From: Myxococcus eversor
GTDB taxonomy: Bacteria; Myxococcota; Myxococcia; Myxococcales; Myxococcaceae
Direction: 5' to 3'
DNA: 49,726 nucleotides
Assembly (NCBI RefSeq): GCF_010894455.1
Contig: NZ_JAAIXY010000023.1
Location: 1-49,726 of the forward strand
Made by a program: the position numbers and the translations under genes. This document shows, piece by piece, positions 28,854 to 38,410 of the stretch. Position 1 is the stretch's first letter; each line of letters opens with the position of its first letter. The notes beneath the pieces are model-generated. The model did no database searches and was not told where the DNA came from. It saw nothing but the letters and a program-made list of their open reading frames with translations.

Positions 28854-30554
28854 GTGAGCGTGGCGCCCGGGCCCGCCACCGAGTCACAGCCCGCTTCGGA
28901 GTCCTCGGCCCCCAGCCCCACCGGGACGCCCCTGCTGGCCTCCCGGGGCGCTCCTCGCGCGGTCTGGGTCGCCCTGGCGGCGCTGTATGTGTTGCTGTTT
29001 CCGTACCACCCGGGGCTGCGCTCCCCCAACGAGCTGTGTCGGCTCTGGCAGAGCATCTCGCTGGTGGAGCACGGCACGCTGGACATCAACCAGGTGCTGC
29101 GCGAGCGGGGCTACGTGGGCGACCTGTCCGTGAAGGACGGGAAGTACTACCCCAGCAAGGCGCCGCTGCTCTCGTTCGCCGCCGCGCCGGTGTACGCCGT
29201 GCTGCGCGCCGCCTCCGGCCCGGAGCCGGTGCCCGAAGTCCCGCTCGTCTTCTTCTCTCGCCTGTGGCTCACCGTGCTGCCCACCCTCGGCCTGCTGTGG
29301 CTGGTGCGGCGCTACCTCCGCGCATCCCTGTCGGCGCCCGTCGCCGACGCCCTCACCGTGACGTACGGCCTGGGCTCGCTGGCGTTCAGCTATTCGCTGC
29401 TGTTCATGAGCCACCAGACGACGGCGGTGCTGCTCTTCGCCGGCTTCTTCGCGCTGTGGCGCTGCGCGCGCGGGGAGTGGCGCGAGCGGGGCTACGTCCT
29501 CGCGGGCGCATGCGCCGGCGCCACGGTGGCGGCGGAGTACACCGGCGCGCTGGGCGTCCTCGGGCTGGTGCTGTACGCCACGCTCACCTTCCTCTTCCGC
29601 GACGCTCCGGCCCGCGAGCGCTGGAAGGGCCTGGGCCGCGCCGCCGTGCTCGCCACGCTGGGCGCGCTGCCCTTCGTGCTGGCGCTGATGGCGTACCACC
29701 AGGCCACCTTCGGGCATCCGCTGACAAGTGGGTACAAGTACCTCAACGACTCCGGCTACCAGCCGTGGCACCTGGGCGGCTTCCTGGGCATCCGCACCCC
29801 GGACCCGCGCGCCTTCACCCTGTCGCTCGTCTCGCCGCTGCGAGGGCTGTTCACCCTCGCGCCGTTCCTGCTGCTGGCCATTCCCGGCCTGACACGGCTG
29901 TGCTTCCGGCGCGGCGTGGACGGCTCCGCCGAACAGCGCGCCCTGGCGTGGATGACGGCGGCGCTCCTCGCCGGCTACCTCTACTTCACGTCCTCCTTCT
30001 CCTATGACTCCTGGGGTTGGACGACGGGCCCCCGCCACCTCACCGGGCTGATTCCCTTCCTCCTGCTGCCCTGTGGCCTGTGGCTGGAGCGGCTGCGCGC
30101 GGGCGGACGGACGTGGGCCCTGGGGATGGCGGCCATGCTGTGCGGGGCTGCCATCCTCACCACGGGGCTGGCCACCTTCGTCAATTACATCCCAGACGAC
30201 GTGTCGGACGTCCTGGGGGGGCTGACATTGCCCCTGCTGAGCGCGGGCTTCTACCCGCCCTCCGTGCTCTCCTTCCTGGGCGTCCCCCAGCCAATCGCTG
30301 GCATCCTTTTCCTGGGGGCCCTCTGCGGTGTGACACTTTGGGTCCTCGGGGTGCTGGCGACGTCTCCTGGACGACGCGGCCCCACCCTGGCGGCGCTCGG
30401 CTCCGCGCTCGCGACGCTGCTCCTCCTGGCCACCCTGCACCACGGCTTCACCCGGGATGACGACGCGGACCGCAAAGCCACCCAATTCCTGAAATCCGTG
30501 TGGCTCGCACCTCCCAGCGGGGCAGTGTCCTTCTGGCCCCACCCGGGTCGCTGA
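28854..30554 (+). CDS. GT-C/GT39-like integral membrane glycosyltransferase
   Basis: A 566-residue protein starting at GTG 28854, with GAGGAG nearby upstream. After a 30-residue Pro/Ser-rich N-terminus there are about 11-12 hydrophobic segments. The first luminal loop contains HPGLRSPNELCRLWQSISLV, with an acidic residue just after the first helix as in GT-C enzymes that use polyprenyl-phosphate sugars, followed by DGKYYPSKAPLLSF, a pattern seen in GT39/PMT-like bacterial proteins. Such enzymes act on the periplasmic side. It could decorate the polymer made by this locus or glycosylate an envelope protein. It follows the GT2-methyltransferase fusion and is separated from pilX by 254 bases holding two inverted repeats. 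Confidence 0.8.
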   Translation: MSVAPGPATESQPASESSAPSPTGTPLLASRGAPRAVWVALAALYVLLFPYHPGLRSPNELCRLWQSISLVEHGTLDINQVLRERGYVGDLSVKDGKYYPSKAPLLSFAAAPVYAVLRAASGPEPVPEVPLVFFSRLWLTVLPTLGLLWLVRRYLRASLSAPVADALTVTYGLGSLAFSYSLLFMSHQTTAVLLFAGFFALWRCARGEWRERGYVLAGACAGATVAAEYTGALGVLGLVLYATLTFLFRDAPARERWKGLGRAAVLATLGALPFVLALMAYHQATFGHPLTSGYKYLNDSGYQPWHLGGFLGIRTPDPRAFTLSLVSPLRGLFTLAPFLLLAIPGLTRLCFRRGVDGSAEQRALAWMTAALLAGYLYFTSSFSYDSWGWTTGPRHLTGLIPFLLLPCGLWLERLRAGGRTWALGMAAMLCGAAILTTGLATFVNYIPDDVSDVLGGLTLPLLSAGFYPPSVLSFLGVPQPIAGILFLGALCGVTLWVLGVLATSPGRRGPTLAALGSALATLLLLATLHHGFTRDDDADRKATQFLKSVWLAPPSGAVSFWPHPGR

Positions 30555-30572
30555 TACTGCGCGATTTCGTGA

Positions 30573-30599
30573 TTTGTCCTGTCTTGCTTGAAGGACAAA
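30573..30599. repeat. 8-bp inverted repeat 18 bases after the GT-C gene
   Basis: TTTGTCCT (30573-30580) and AGGACAAA (30592-30599) are exact complements with an 11-base spacer. There is no U-run after it, so it is not a classical intrinsic terminator. It sits between the polysaccharide genes and the pilus operon and may be a weak terminator or an operator for pilX. Confidence 0.45.
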
Positions 30600-30634
30600 C
30601 ACACCGCCCGTCCTGACATGGGTAGAAGTGGCCC

Positions 30635-30649
30635 TCGCAACTTTTGCGA
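30635..30649. repeat. 6-bp inverted repeat upstream of pilX
   Basis: TCGCAA-CTT-TTGCGA reads as an exact inverted repeat with a three-base centre. It lies about 160 bases before the pilX start, 36 bases after the preceding repeat. A DNA-binding site is possible; the sequence matches no operator I recognise. Confidence 0.35.
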
Positions 30650-30808
30650 TGTCCGCAAAGGTTTGTCAGTCCAGGTGCGTCAGCGTTCACCCAGCGTCAA
30701 AGACAAGCGGCCGAGAACATTGGCGCGAGGGCTCCCGGGAAGCGGGCCCAAGGCTTGCTCAGGTGCACCCCGGCATTCGTCCCGCCGCGCGTCGGCAAGG
30801 AGCCGTTG

Positions 30809-31528
30809 GTGCATCCCCCGTCCGTCATCCCGATGTCGCGAAACCTCCGCCATGCCTCCCGGGGCATGGCGCTGTTGATGGCCCTGGGCATCATCGCCTT
30901 CATCAGTGCCGCCGTCGTCGTGTCCCTGCGCAAGGTGGCGGCGGAGAGCGCGTTGCAGGCCCAGGAGCGCCGCAACCGCGAGGCCCACTTCGCCGCAGAG
31001 GCGGGGCTGGCCGAGGCCCGGGAGACGGTGCGGCTGCTGCTCGGAGGCAATCGCTCCTTCGGCCCCGTCTTCCTCGCGCTGGGCAACGCCTACAACAGCA
31101 CGGGCCTCAACGGCTACGTCCAGGGTGAGGCGGGCCTGCCCAGCACCGCCGCCGTCCCCTGGTACGAGGTCATCCCCTGGACGCCCTACTCGCTCGCGGC
31201 CGCGTCTTCCGGAGCGGCCATCGACTCGGACGTCGCCTCCGCCAACCAGGAGCTGACCGGCCCGGACGGGGTGCGCATCTTCGACTACCCCACCCAGGAG
31301 CGGCTCTTCTACCGGGTCTTCCTGGTCGACGACAACGAGAGCGACGGCAACCGCAGCGCCGACATCAACAACCGTGTCTGGCTGGTGGCCGTGGGTGAGG
31401 TCCGCGGTCGCGACAACACCCAACCCCAGCGCGTCATCATCCGCGCCCTCATCACCAGCGGCCTCGGCGCCGGCGGCAGTTGCTCGCCCGAGGACGCCAA
31501 CGGCTCCGCCAACAACGGCGAGTGCTGA
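30809..31528 (+). CDS. pilX: Type IV pilus minor pilin PilX
   Basis: A 239-residue minor pilin. GTG 30809 is chosen because AAGGAG (30797-30802) stands six bases before it; the ATG at 30833 has no such site. The leader ends in RHASRG and is followed by MALLMALGIIAFISAAVVVS, a class III leader plus the hydrophobic pilin helix. Position +5 of the mature protein is Met rather than Glu, as in PilX and the related GspK, which cap the fibre tip. A predicted coiled stalk (QAQERRNREAHFAAEAGLAEA) follows, and the C-terminus is Ser/Gly/Asn-rich with two Cys. It opens the pilX-pilY1-pilV-pilW-fimU block, whose products form the priming and tip complex of the pilus. Confidence 0.88.
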   Translation: MHPPSVIPMSRNLRHASRGMALLMALGIIAFISAAVVVSLRKVAAESALQAQERRNREAHFAAEAGLAEARETVRLLLGGNRSFGPVFLALGNAYNSTGLNGYVQGEAGLPSTAAVPWYEVIPWTPYSLAAASSGAAIDSDVASANQELTGPDGVRIFDYPTQERLFYRVFLVDDNESDGNRSADINNRVWLVAVGEVRGRDNTQPQRVIIRALITSGLGAGGSCSPEDANGSANNGEC

Positions 31529-31569
31529 CCCCTTCTCTTCCTTTCAGTTCCTACCCCAGGACTTTCGCC

Positions 31570-34500
31570 ATGCCGCGCCTCTACAGACTCATCATCGCCG
31601 CGCTGGCCCTCACCGTCCCCCTGGCGGCCTTCGCCCAGGACGGAGGGACCGCCTCCTACAACCCCTGCATCGACACCACGGGCGAAGACAAACAGCCCCC
31701 TTTCACGGCGGATGCCGGCACCCCCAGCGCCATCATCCTGACGCCCGACGGAAAGCTGCGGCTCAACACCAACCGCAGCGTGCTGGACCCGGAGCGAATC
31801 ATCCTCCCGTTCGACCAGGAACTGGAGGCGCTCATCGTCCATGACAACGCCGGCGGCGGCGCCTCCAACACCCTGGGCTGGTTCTATTACGACGACCTGG
31901 TGAAGGGCGGGTACGTCGACATCCAGGACCCCGCCAACAACAACGACGACATCCTGCTCGACACCGACAACAACGGCGTGCCGGACTTCCACGAGGACCT
32001 CTACAACCTGAGTCCCAACCGGTACATCGGCCTGGGCCCCCGCTGTGGCGGCCAGGCGAAGACCTTCGTCCACAAGCGGCCCGACGGCACCAACGTGACG
32101 CTCCGCGAGCCGGACCTGCTCACCGGCCCCTGCAATGCCCCCACCAGCTACGCCGCCACGGGAGGCCCCCGTCGCTGGCCCGGCGGCGGGTATGGCGCCC
32201 AGCCGGGAGGAGGCGTCGTGGGCCGCAGGGTGGTGGACTACGCCAGCGCGCTCTTGACCAACGACTACATGAAGACGAGCAGCGCCGCGCTCGACCTCGT
32301 CAACGAGTACTTCAGCGACCGGGGCCTGTTCCCCCACATCCCCAACCTGCTCGAGCCGCGCGCGACGGAGAACGGCAACCGGGGCATCGGCAAGCTCATC
32401 TATCTGGCCACGGACGATGACGGCAACCACTGCCCCAATGGAAACACGGCGGGCGATTCGCCCACCGCGGAGTGCTTCCAGCCGCGCTTCGCCTACAGCG
32501 ACATCAACGGCGTCAGGACTCCCGTCGGTCCCATCTGGGACAGGCCCTCGGGCGACGCCGAGGACGGCCTGCCGGACTACAAGGCCAGTGCCTTCGACAA
32601 CCGGGGCATGCTCATTCCCGGGAAGAACCCGCAGGCCGCCCCCAACGAGGAGGACCGCCGGCAGAAGATGGGGCGCATCGAGGGCGGGCGGGAAATCGTC
32701 TTCTTCCTCGTCACCTACGTGGAGCAGGTCTACGGCGACGCCACGGACACCTGCTTCATGACCCAGACGATAACGCGTCCCGATGGCACCACGCGCCTGC
32801 AGTGCAACCTGTGGGGGCACGGCGACATCAACGTGTTCTTCACGAAGACGCTGCTCAACCTGGACCTGCACCAGACCGCGGGCAACATCGTCACCACCAA
32901 GGAGCTGAGGAGCGGCTGGCTGGACACCGTTGCCTACAACCGGCTGCGCTCCGCCACGTATGGAGACGTCCGGTTCAACTCGGCCCAGAACCAGACGGTC
33001 TACTCCTACTTCCAGCGCGCCGCCCACACGCTGGTGGGAGCCCCGGTGGACAACCCCCGCGTCTGGATTCTGGGCTGGGAAGACCAGAACTCGGGCGGCA
33101 ACCGCACCTACGACGACACCGTCATCCTCATCAACAAGCAGAACAACGGCACGTTCAAGTCGGACATCGTGTCCAGCATCTCGCTCGACGTGGCGCAGGA
33201 CTACACCATCACCTCCGTCGAGATGACCATCGACGACACGCCGTACCACAACGTCAATGGCGTGCAGGCCGACTGCAGTCCCAACATCAACCTGCCCAAG
33301 CCCGACGGCAGCGGGACGTACCAGCCTCGGCCCCAAATCACCTATCAGGTGTCGCTGGACTGCAAGATGTGCGTGGACCGCTGTGAGACGACCAACCCCG
33401 ACTTCCAGCCCAATCCCAACCCGTCCTGGGTGACGGTGCCCTTCCCGGACGCGCAGGCCACGCCGGGCTCACGCGTCAACATCACCCGGTCGGTGAATGA
33501 CTTCCTGGAGCGCGGCTACACCGGCTCGCAGTTGTGCTGGCGCGCCATCTTCGAAAGCCCCGGCGAGTCCTGCCAGCCGACCATCTCCAACGTCAACATC
33601 TCCTACAAGGCGCAGAAGGCCGGTCAGTACGGCCGCGCCTCCGTGCTGCCCGTGGCGAACACCATCATCTTCGGCCTGTCCGAGACTCCGGGCCGCACCT
33701 GGTACTCGCCCGACCCGTGGTACGAGAACTCACCGACTCCCTCGAACCGGCTCTATCCGTCCTACCGCATCTATGACCGGCGCCTGGACGTGTCCGAGCG
33801 CGGCCACGTGTACCTGCGCCGCCTCTATGAGCCGGAGAACCCCTCCAGCCAGAACGACGCATCGGACAACTGGGACCAGTGGAACGCGGGCAACCAGCTC
33901 AACCAATTCATCCGGACGACCAACCCGCTGGAGCGCCAGCTCTTCACCACGCTGCCTGGCACCACCCCGCAGCGCGTCACGCTGGAGAGCGTGTCAGCGG
34001 AAGGCAACAACGCCAGCCCGCTGTTCCCCACGGCGCTGACCGCCCCGGCCTCCAACGACGAGACGAAGAACTTCTGCATCGGCTCGCTCGCGGGCCGCTA
34101 CGACCTGAACCAGGACGGCCTCTGCAACCAGAATGACCGCAACACCCTGCGCAACTGGCTCTATGGCTGGGAGAGCAACAAGTTCACCACCGTGCCGGGC
34201 GGGGAGACCGTCACACGGCGCACCTGGCCCATGGGTGGCATCAACCTGTCGACGGCGGCCATCGTCGGGCCGGCCAGCGAGCCCACCTGGGTCAAGCGCG
34301 CGTCGCCCAACGAGCAGGAGGCCTTCCGCAGCAACACCTTCATCGGGAACAACGCCCTGAAGAACCGGGACGCGGTGGCCTTCATCGGCAGCACCACGGG
34401 CTACCTGCACGCGCTGTCCCTCGGAGAGCTGCGCTCGGGGGACGACACCTGCACCAGCTTCAAGGACTTCCGAGGCTACTTCGCCCACGCCACGGGCTGC

Positions 34501-36018
34501 TCGTCGTCGCGCGAGTACGGCAGCGGTGATGAGCTGTATGCGTACCTGCCCGGCAAGCTCCTGCGCTTCTTCGCGGAGAACTACGTGCGCGGACAGGACA
34601 AGACGAAGCGCGCCACGGTGGACGCCTCGCCGGCGGTGGCGGCGGTGGACCTGCGCTCGGACGCCGAATACACGGCCGACAAGGGCCACGACCCCTCGAC
34701 GGGCAACATGTGGAAGCTGAGCACGACGCCCGGGGACCGGCTGGGCGCCAAGACGGTGCTCGTCAGCCCCACGGGCCCCCGGCAGAGCGTCTTCTTCGCG
34801 CTGGACGTCACCAAGCCCGCGGATACGGCCAACGGCTACCCCGGCATCCTCTGGGAGTTCGACGCCCAGAGAGACCGCTTCACCACCGCGGGAGTCCCCT
34901 GCGCCACCGCGTCCAACAGCTGTCTGACGCTGGAAGAGACCTTCCGGGACTATTCGCCGGACCCCAACCTGCTGCCGGACACCAGCGGCTCGCGCCACAA
35001 CCCCCTCCTGGTGCGCATGGACTTCGGCGCCAAGGGCGGCAAGAAGTGGGTGGCGGCCTTCGCCAGCGACTACACGCCCAAGAGCTACAACAACAAGGCC
35101 ACGCGAGCCACGCTGTACCTGGTCGACGTGAAGACGGGGCTGCCCATCCAGGTGAACCAGAGCGGCGGGACGGCGCAGAAGAAGAAGCTCGCGGGAGTCG
35201 TGGTCCTGGGCGACGCGGGCGAGGGCATCGGCAGCGCCCCGGTCGCCATCGACGCCGACAACGACAGCAACTACGACGTCGTCTACGTGGCCACCACGAA
35301 GGGCCGCATCTTCCGCGTCAACCTCCGGGACGTGGACGCGTCGAGGGATTTGGGCAAGGCCGTCAGCGCGTGTGTCATCGCGGACGCCCGCAATGACCGG
35401 AACCCGGCCACCAACGCCAGGGTGCGCAACAACGACCAGCAGAGCATCTACTCCAACATCGCCGTGACGCAGGAGCGCACCGGCGCGGGTACGTCCGTGC
35501 GCATCTTCGTGGGCACGGGCAACAACCCGGACGACGACAACGAGGTCGCCGACCAGGACCCGCGTCCGCGCTACCACGTCATGGCCTTCGACGACCCGAA
35601 CCCGCTGAGCGTCAACTGCACGGGCAGGAGCGTCGCGTGGGTGCGGGAGCTGGACGACCGGCAGGTGGTCTGGGGCGGCGTCACGGTGGACGACGAAGGC
35701 ACCGTGCACACAGCCACCGCGGTGGGCACGTCCGCCAACCTGTGCAGCCTCGACGCGGACGAGAGCGGACGGATGTATGCCTACAGCGCCGCCCAGGGCA
35801 CGCCCACGTCGGACAGCGGAAAGAGCCTGGAGGGCCATGGCCTCACGCAGCCGGTGGCCTTCGACAAGCGCGTCTTCTTCCAGGGCACCAACGGCATCAC
35901 CAGCACCGGCGCCGGCAAGCAGTTCAACAACGAGACGGGCACCGGCAACGGCAGCACGTCCCGCACGCTCATCTGGGACGTGAGGCCGGGCGGCAACATC
36001 CAGGGAATCATCCCGTGA
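31570..36018 (+). CDS. pilY1: Type IV pilus tip adhesin/assembly factor PilY1
   Basis: A 1482-residue exported protein starting at ATG 31570, with AGGAC upstream. The signal peptide is MPRLYRLIIAALALTVPLAA, cleaved near AFAQ. The long N-terminal region is Asn/Asp-rich and variable. The C-terminal third is the PilY1 beta-propeller, with SPAVAAVDLRSDAEY, SVFFALDVTKPAD and VYVATTKGRIFRVNLRD. Three calcium-type motifs are visible: DTDNNGVPD near residue 131, dockerin-like DLNQDGLCNQND near 845, and the PilY1-type DADNDSNYD near 1228. Several Cys pairs (CKMCVDRC) suggest disulfides. With the minor pilins it primes pilus extension and sits at the tip for adhesion. The pilV ribosome site overlaps its stop. 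In M. xanthus the homologue PilY1.1 is calcium-dependent, recalled from the literature. Confidence 0.92.
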   Translation: MPRLYRLIIAALALTVPLAAFAQDGGTASYNPCIDTTGEDKQPPFTADAGTPSAIILTPDGKLRLNTNRSVLDPERIILPFDQELEALIVHDNAGGGASNTLGWFYYDDLVKGGYVDIQDPANNNDDILLDTDNNGVPDFHEDLYNLSPNRYIGLGPRCGGQAKTFVHKRPDGTNVTLREPDLLTGPCNAPTSYAATGGPRRWPGGGYGAQPGGGVVGRRVVDYASALLTNDYMKTSSAALDLVNEYFSDRGLFPHIPNLLEPRATENGNRGIGKLIYLATDDDGNHCPNGNTAGDSPTAECFQPRFAYSDINGVRTPVGPIWDRPSGDAEDGLPDYKASAFDNRGMLIPGKNPQAAPNEEDRRQKMGRIEGGREIVFFLVTYVEQVYGDATDTCFMTQTITRPDGTTRLQCNLWGHGDINVFFTKTLLNLDLHQTAGNIVTTKELRSGWLDTVAYNRLRSATYGDVRFNSAQNQTVYSYFQRAAHTLVGAPVDNPRVWILGWEDQNSGGNRTYDDTVILINKQNNGTFKSDIVSSISLDVAQDYTITSVEMTIDDTPYHNVNGVQADCSPNINLPKPDGSGTYQPRPQITYQVSLDCKMCVDRCETTNPDFQPNPNPSWVTVPFPDAQATPGSRVNITRSVNDFLERGYTGSQLCWRAIFESPGESCQPTISNVNISYKAQKAGQYGRASVLPVANTIIFGLSETPGRTWYSPDPWYENSPTPSNRLYPSYRIYDRRLDVSERGHVYLRRLYEPENPSSQNDASDNWDQWNAGNQLNQFIRTTNPLERQLFTTLPGTTPQRVTLESVSAEGNNASPLFPTALTAPASNDETKNFCIGSLAGRYDLNQDGLCNQNDRNTLRNWLYGWESNKFTTVPGGETVTRRTWPMGGINLSTAAIVGPASEPTWVKRASPNEQEAFRSNTFIGNNALKNRDAVAFIGSTTGYLHALSLGELRSGDDTCTSFKDFRGYFAHATGCSSSREYGSGDELYAYLPGKLLRFFAENYVRGQDKTKRATVDASPAVAAVDLRSDAEYTADKGHDPSTGNMWKLSTTPGDRLGAKTVLVSPTGPRQSVFFALDVTKPADTANGYPGILWEFDAQRDRFTTAGVPCATASNSCLTLEETFRDYSPDPNLLPDTSGSRHNPLLVRMDFGAKGGKKWVAAFASDYTPKSYNNKATRATLYLVDVKTGLPIQVNQSGGTAQKKKLAGVVVLGDAGEGIGSAPVAIDADNDSNYDVVYVATTKGRIFRVNLRDVDASRDLGKAVSACVIADARNDRNPATNARVRNNDQQSIYSNIAVTQERTGAGTSVRIFVGTGNNPDDDNEVADQDPRPRYHVMAFDDPNPLSVNCTGRSVAWVRELDDRQVVWGGVTVDDEGTVHTATAVGTSANLCSLDADESGRMYAYSAAQGTPTSDSGKSLEGHGLTQPVAFDKRVFFQGTNGITSTGAGKQFNNETGTGNGSTSRTLIWDVRPGGNIQGIIP

Positions 36019-36026
36019 GGACCTTC

Positions 36027-36539
36027 ATGCTCGCGTCACGACGTACGCGCCGGGGCGTCACCCTGCTGGAGGCCATGGCCACCATGACGGTGGTGGTGTT
36101 CGGCATCCTCGGGGTGGCGCTCGCGGTGCTCGCCTCCGCCAAGCAGAACCGCCGCAACCTCATCCAGGCCCAGGCGGGCCTCATCGCGGAGCAGGAGCTG
36201 GAGCGCATCTCCGCCATGAAGTGCGTCACCCCGGCCCCGGCCCGGCCCTGCGCCAACATCGAAGCGCTGGACCGCCAGACGCGTCCGGTGTGGTGGAGCT
36301 CCAATGGCACGCCTCGGGATGTCCTCCCCGGCGCGGGAGACCCCATCCGCCTGAAGTACGACGTCGCGGTGGACGTGGACCCGCCCATGGAGGGCGAGGA
36401 GCGAGGCTCACCGCAGCTCGTCCGCGTCGTCGCCAGCCAGACGCTGCTCAACGTCGTCAACGTGCGCGTCACGGTGAGCTGGCTGGACCCGGACGCGGGC
36501 CGCCGCGCCGTGGCCCTGCAGACACGGATGTCACCATGA
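36027..36539 (+). CDS. pilV: Type IV pilus minor pilin PilV
   Basis: A 170-residue prepilin. The ATG at 36027 is placed six bases after GTGAGG, which itself spans the pilY1 stop. The leader LASRRTRRG is followed by VTLLEAMATMTVVVFGILGV, with Glu at +5 after the cleavage site and a long hydrophobic helix. The head domain has two Cys around CVTPAPARPC. It is processed by PilD and joins the minor-pilin core complex at the fibre tip. Its stop overlaps the pilW start (ATGA), showing tight translational coupling. Confidence 0.88.
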   Translation: MLASRRTRRGVTLLEAMATMTVVVFGILGVALAVLASAKQNRRNLIQAQAGLIAEQELERISAMKCVTPAPARPCANIEALDRQTRPVWWSSNGTPRDVLPGAGDPIRLKYDVAVDVDPPMEGEERGSPQLVRVVASQTLLNVVNVRVTVSWLDPDAGRRAVALQTRMSP

Positions 36540-37750
36540 AACCACTCCATCCCCCCCGGGGCTTCAGCCTCATCGAGATGATGATTGCCAGCACCATCGC
36601 GCTGGTGGTCATCGCCGGCGCCGTGTCCGCGGGCACCTACCTCCAACGGCGCGGCCTGCTCGAGGAGCGCACCATGGAGACCCAGAACGCCGGGCGCGCG
36701 GCGCGCGACCTGTTCACCCCCGCGATTCAACGCGCGGGCGAGGGGTTCGGCAGCGCGCCCCTGTTCCTGGGCGGCTCGAACGCCGAGGTGCGCTACGCCG
36801 TCTGGGCGAACACCAACGCGGGGCCCTCCGCCGGCTTCGCGCAGCCCACCGGCGTCTACGTGAACCTGCGCTCCGACGTGCTGGAAATCTATGAAGCGGA
36901 TGCCACGCGCGCGCTGCGGATGATTGGCTGCGCGGGCAGCGGCACCGACTCCCGTCAGGGAGGCGTCGGGCCCCTCTGCCTGGACACTCCGGCCCCCGCC
37001 AACACCGACGCGGGAATCCCCGCCGGAGCCCCCCTCGTCCTGGCCGACCCGGGCGTGCGCGGCGCCTGCGTGGGCGTGGCCCAGGCCACGCGCAACGTCC
37101 CCTCCCCCGGCGGCAACAACAACCTGGGTTGGATACCGGGCGCGCCCGCCGCCTCGGCGTACTCCCCCACCAGCTTCTGCACCGGCACCGGGGCGGACAC
37201 CTCCGCGCTGTGGATTGCCAACACCGACGAGGACCCGCTCCTGCTGCCCCTCTCGTCGCGCATCTTCCGCGTCAATTGGATCAGCGGCAGGCCCGTGCTG
37301 GAGATGGACCCGGACGGCGCGCTGGGCGCCCAGGAGTTCCAGCAGCTCTCGGAGGAAATCGAGCAGCTGCGCGTCCGCCTGGGCGTCGCCGACCTGGACA
37401 ATCCGGCCGCCCCCCTTCGCTATTTCCCGGACACGGCGGCCGTGCCCCCCAGGCCCGCGGTGGACCAGTGCGACAACGCCGGTTGCTGGAGCCTCATCCC
37501 GGGCGACGCGGGCACGATGGGGGCCAGCGAGTTCGGACCGGGCAGCGCGCGCGACGAGCTGATGCGGCGCGTGCGCGTAGTGGAGCTGCTCATCACCGCG
37601 CGCTCGAACAGGCCGGACACCCAGGCATTGAAGCTCCTGGGGGACGCCGGCACGACGCTCGACGACGAGGGCAATCCCCAGGATGGCTACAAGCGGCGGC
37701 ATTTCCTCATTCGCGTGCTGCCGCGAAACTTCGGGTACGCGGGGGGCTGA
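36536..37750 (+). CDS. pilW: Type IV pilus minor pilin PilW
   Basis: A 404-residue minor pilin beginning at ATG 36536 inside the pilV stop. The short leader MKPLHPPRG is followed by FSLIEMMIASTIALVVIAGA, with Glu at +5 and the conserved pilin helix. It is the largest minor pilin of the set, matching the usual length of PilW. The head domain contains Cys residues (IGCAGSG, GPLCLD, GACVGV, NAGCWSL) and Asn/Gly/Pro-rich loops. The C-terminal RRHFLIRVLPRNFGYA resembles the closing strand of PilW proteins. It is expected to bind PilX, PilV and FimU in the priming complex. FimU starts two bases after its stop. Confidence 0.88.
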   Translation: MKPLHPPRGFSLIEMMIASTIALVVIAGAVSAGTYLQRRGLLEERTMETQNAGRAARDLFTPAIQRAGEGFGSAPLFLGGSNAEVRYAVWANTNAGPSAGFAQPTGVYVNLRSDVLEIYEADATRALRMIGCAGSGTDSRQGGVGPLCLDTPAPANTDAGIPAGAPLVLADPGVRGACVGVAQATRNVPSPGGNNNLGWIPGAPAASAYSPTSFCTGTGADTSALWIANTDEDPLLLPLSSRIFRVNWISGRPVLEMDPDGALGAQEFQQLSEEIEQLRVRLGVADLDNPAAPLRYFPDTAAVPPRPAVDQCDNAGCWSLIPGDAGTMGASEFGPGSARDELMRRVRVVELLITARSNRPDTQALKLLGDAGTTLDDEGNPQDGYKRRHFLIRVLPRNFGYAGG

Positions 37751-37751
37751 G

Positions 37752-38387
37752 ATGCGGAACACACGACACGGCATGACACTGCTGGAGCTGATGGTGGCGC
37801 TCGCCATCCTCGGGCTCCTCACCAGCCTGGCGACGACGGGCTTCCAGGCGCTGACGCGCAACCAGCGCGCGGGCGCCGCCACGCGCACCATCCTCATCGC
37901 CGCCCAGGAGGCGCGGCAGCAGGCCCGGATCTCCCGGCAGGCCGTGCGCCTGGCGCGGACGACGACTTTCGAGAACGGAGTGAGCGTCCCGGCCCTGCGC
38001 TGGGAGAAGCCGGACTGCGCTCCGGGAGACACCTGGGGCACCCAGTGTCCTCGCACCGAGTGCATCTCCGCCGCCTGTGGCACGAGCGGCTGCACGTGCG
38101 CGCAGGTCGGCGACGCCATCCCCCTGCCTCCCGAGTTGGACATCACCAGCTTGCACGGCGTGTGCTGGCTGGGGGAGTCCGGCCGGCCCGTCTCCGGGAC
38201 CCCCACGGCCATGTGTGACGCCTCCCGCGCGGCGCCGGCGGCGGGCACGCTGCGAATCCTTCGCAAGCGCCTGGGGCCGCAGGAAGTCGCCGTGCCGGAC
38301 CGGGTGCTCAACGTGGACGCCCTCACCGGCAACGTCACCATGACCGACTGCGAGCTGGCGCCCACGGCCGTCGGCTGCACTCCCTGA
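37752..38387 (+). CDS. fimU: Type IV pilus minor pilin FimU
   Basis: A 211-residue prepilin of the FimU/GspH type. The ATG at 37752 directly follows the pilW stop. The leader MRNTRHG is followed by MTLLELMVALAILGLLTSLA, with Glu at +5. A GspH-like pseudopilin body follows, with AATRTILIAAQEARQQARIS and several Cys (CAPGDTWGTQCPRTEC, SAACGTSGCTC). FimU connects the minor-pilin tip complex to the major pilin. The Cys-rich loop is longer than I would expect for this family. It is the last pilin gene before the cytochrome c gene, 51 bases away. Confidence 0.86.
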   Translation: MRNTRHGMTLLELMVALAILGLLTSLATTGFQALTRNQRAGAATRTILIAAQEARQQARISRQAVRLARTTTFENGVSVPALRWEKPDCAPGDTWGTQCPRTECISAACGTSGCTCAQVGDAIPLPPELDITSLHGVCWLGESGRPVSGTPTAMCDASRAAPAAGTLRILRKRLGPQEVAVPDRVLNVDALTGNVTMTDCELAPTAVGCTP

Positions 38388-38410
38388 GCACGAGATTCCG
38401 TGCCACAGTT

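Noticed and set aside
30628..30650. Possible sigma-54 promoter (TGGCCC...TTTTGC) before pilX
   Set aside because: The distance between the GG and GC elements is 14 bases instead of the required 10, so it cannot be a -24/-12 promoter.
31309..35838. Long antisense open frames across pilY1
   Set aside because: They are Val/Gly/His-rich shadows of a high-GC gene whose sense strand has a full signal peptide and PilY1 motifs.
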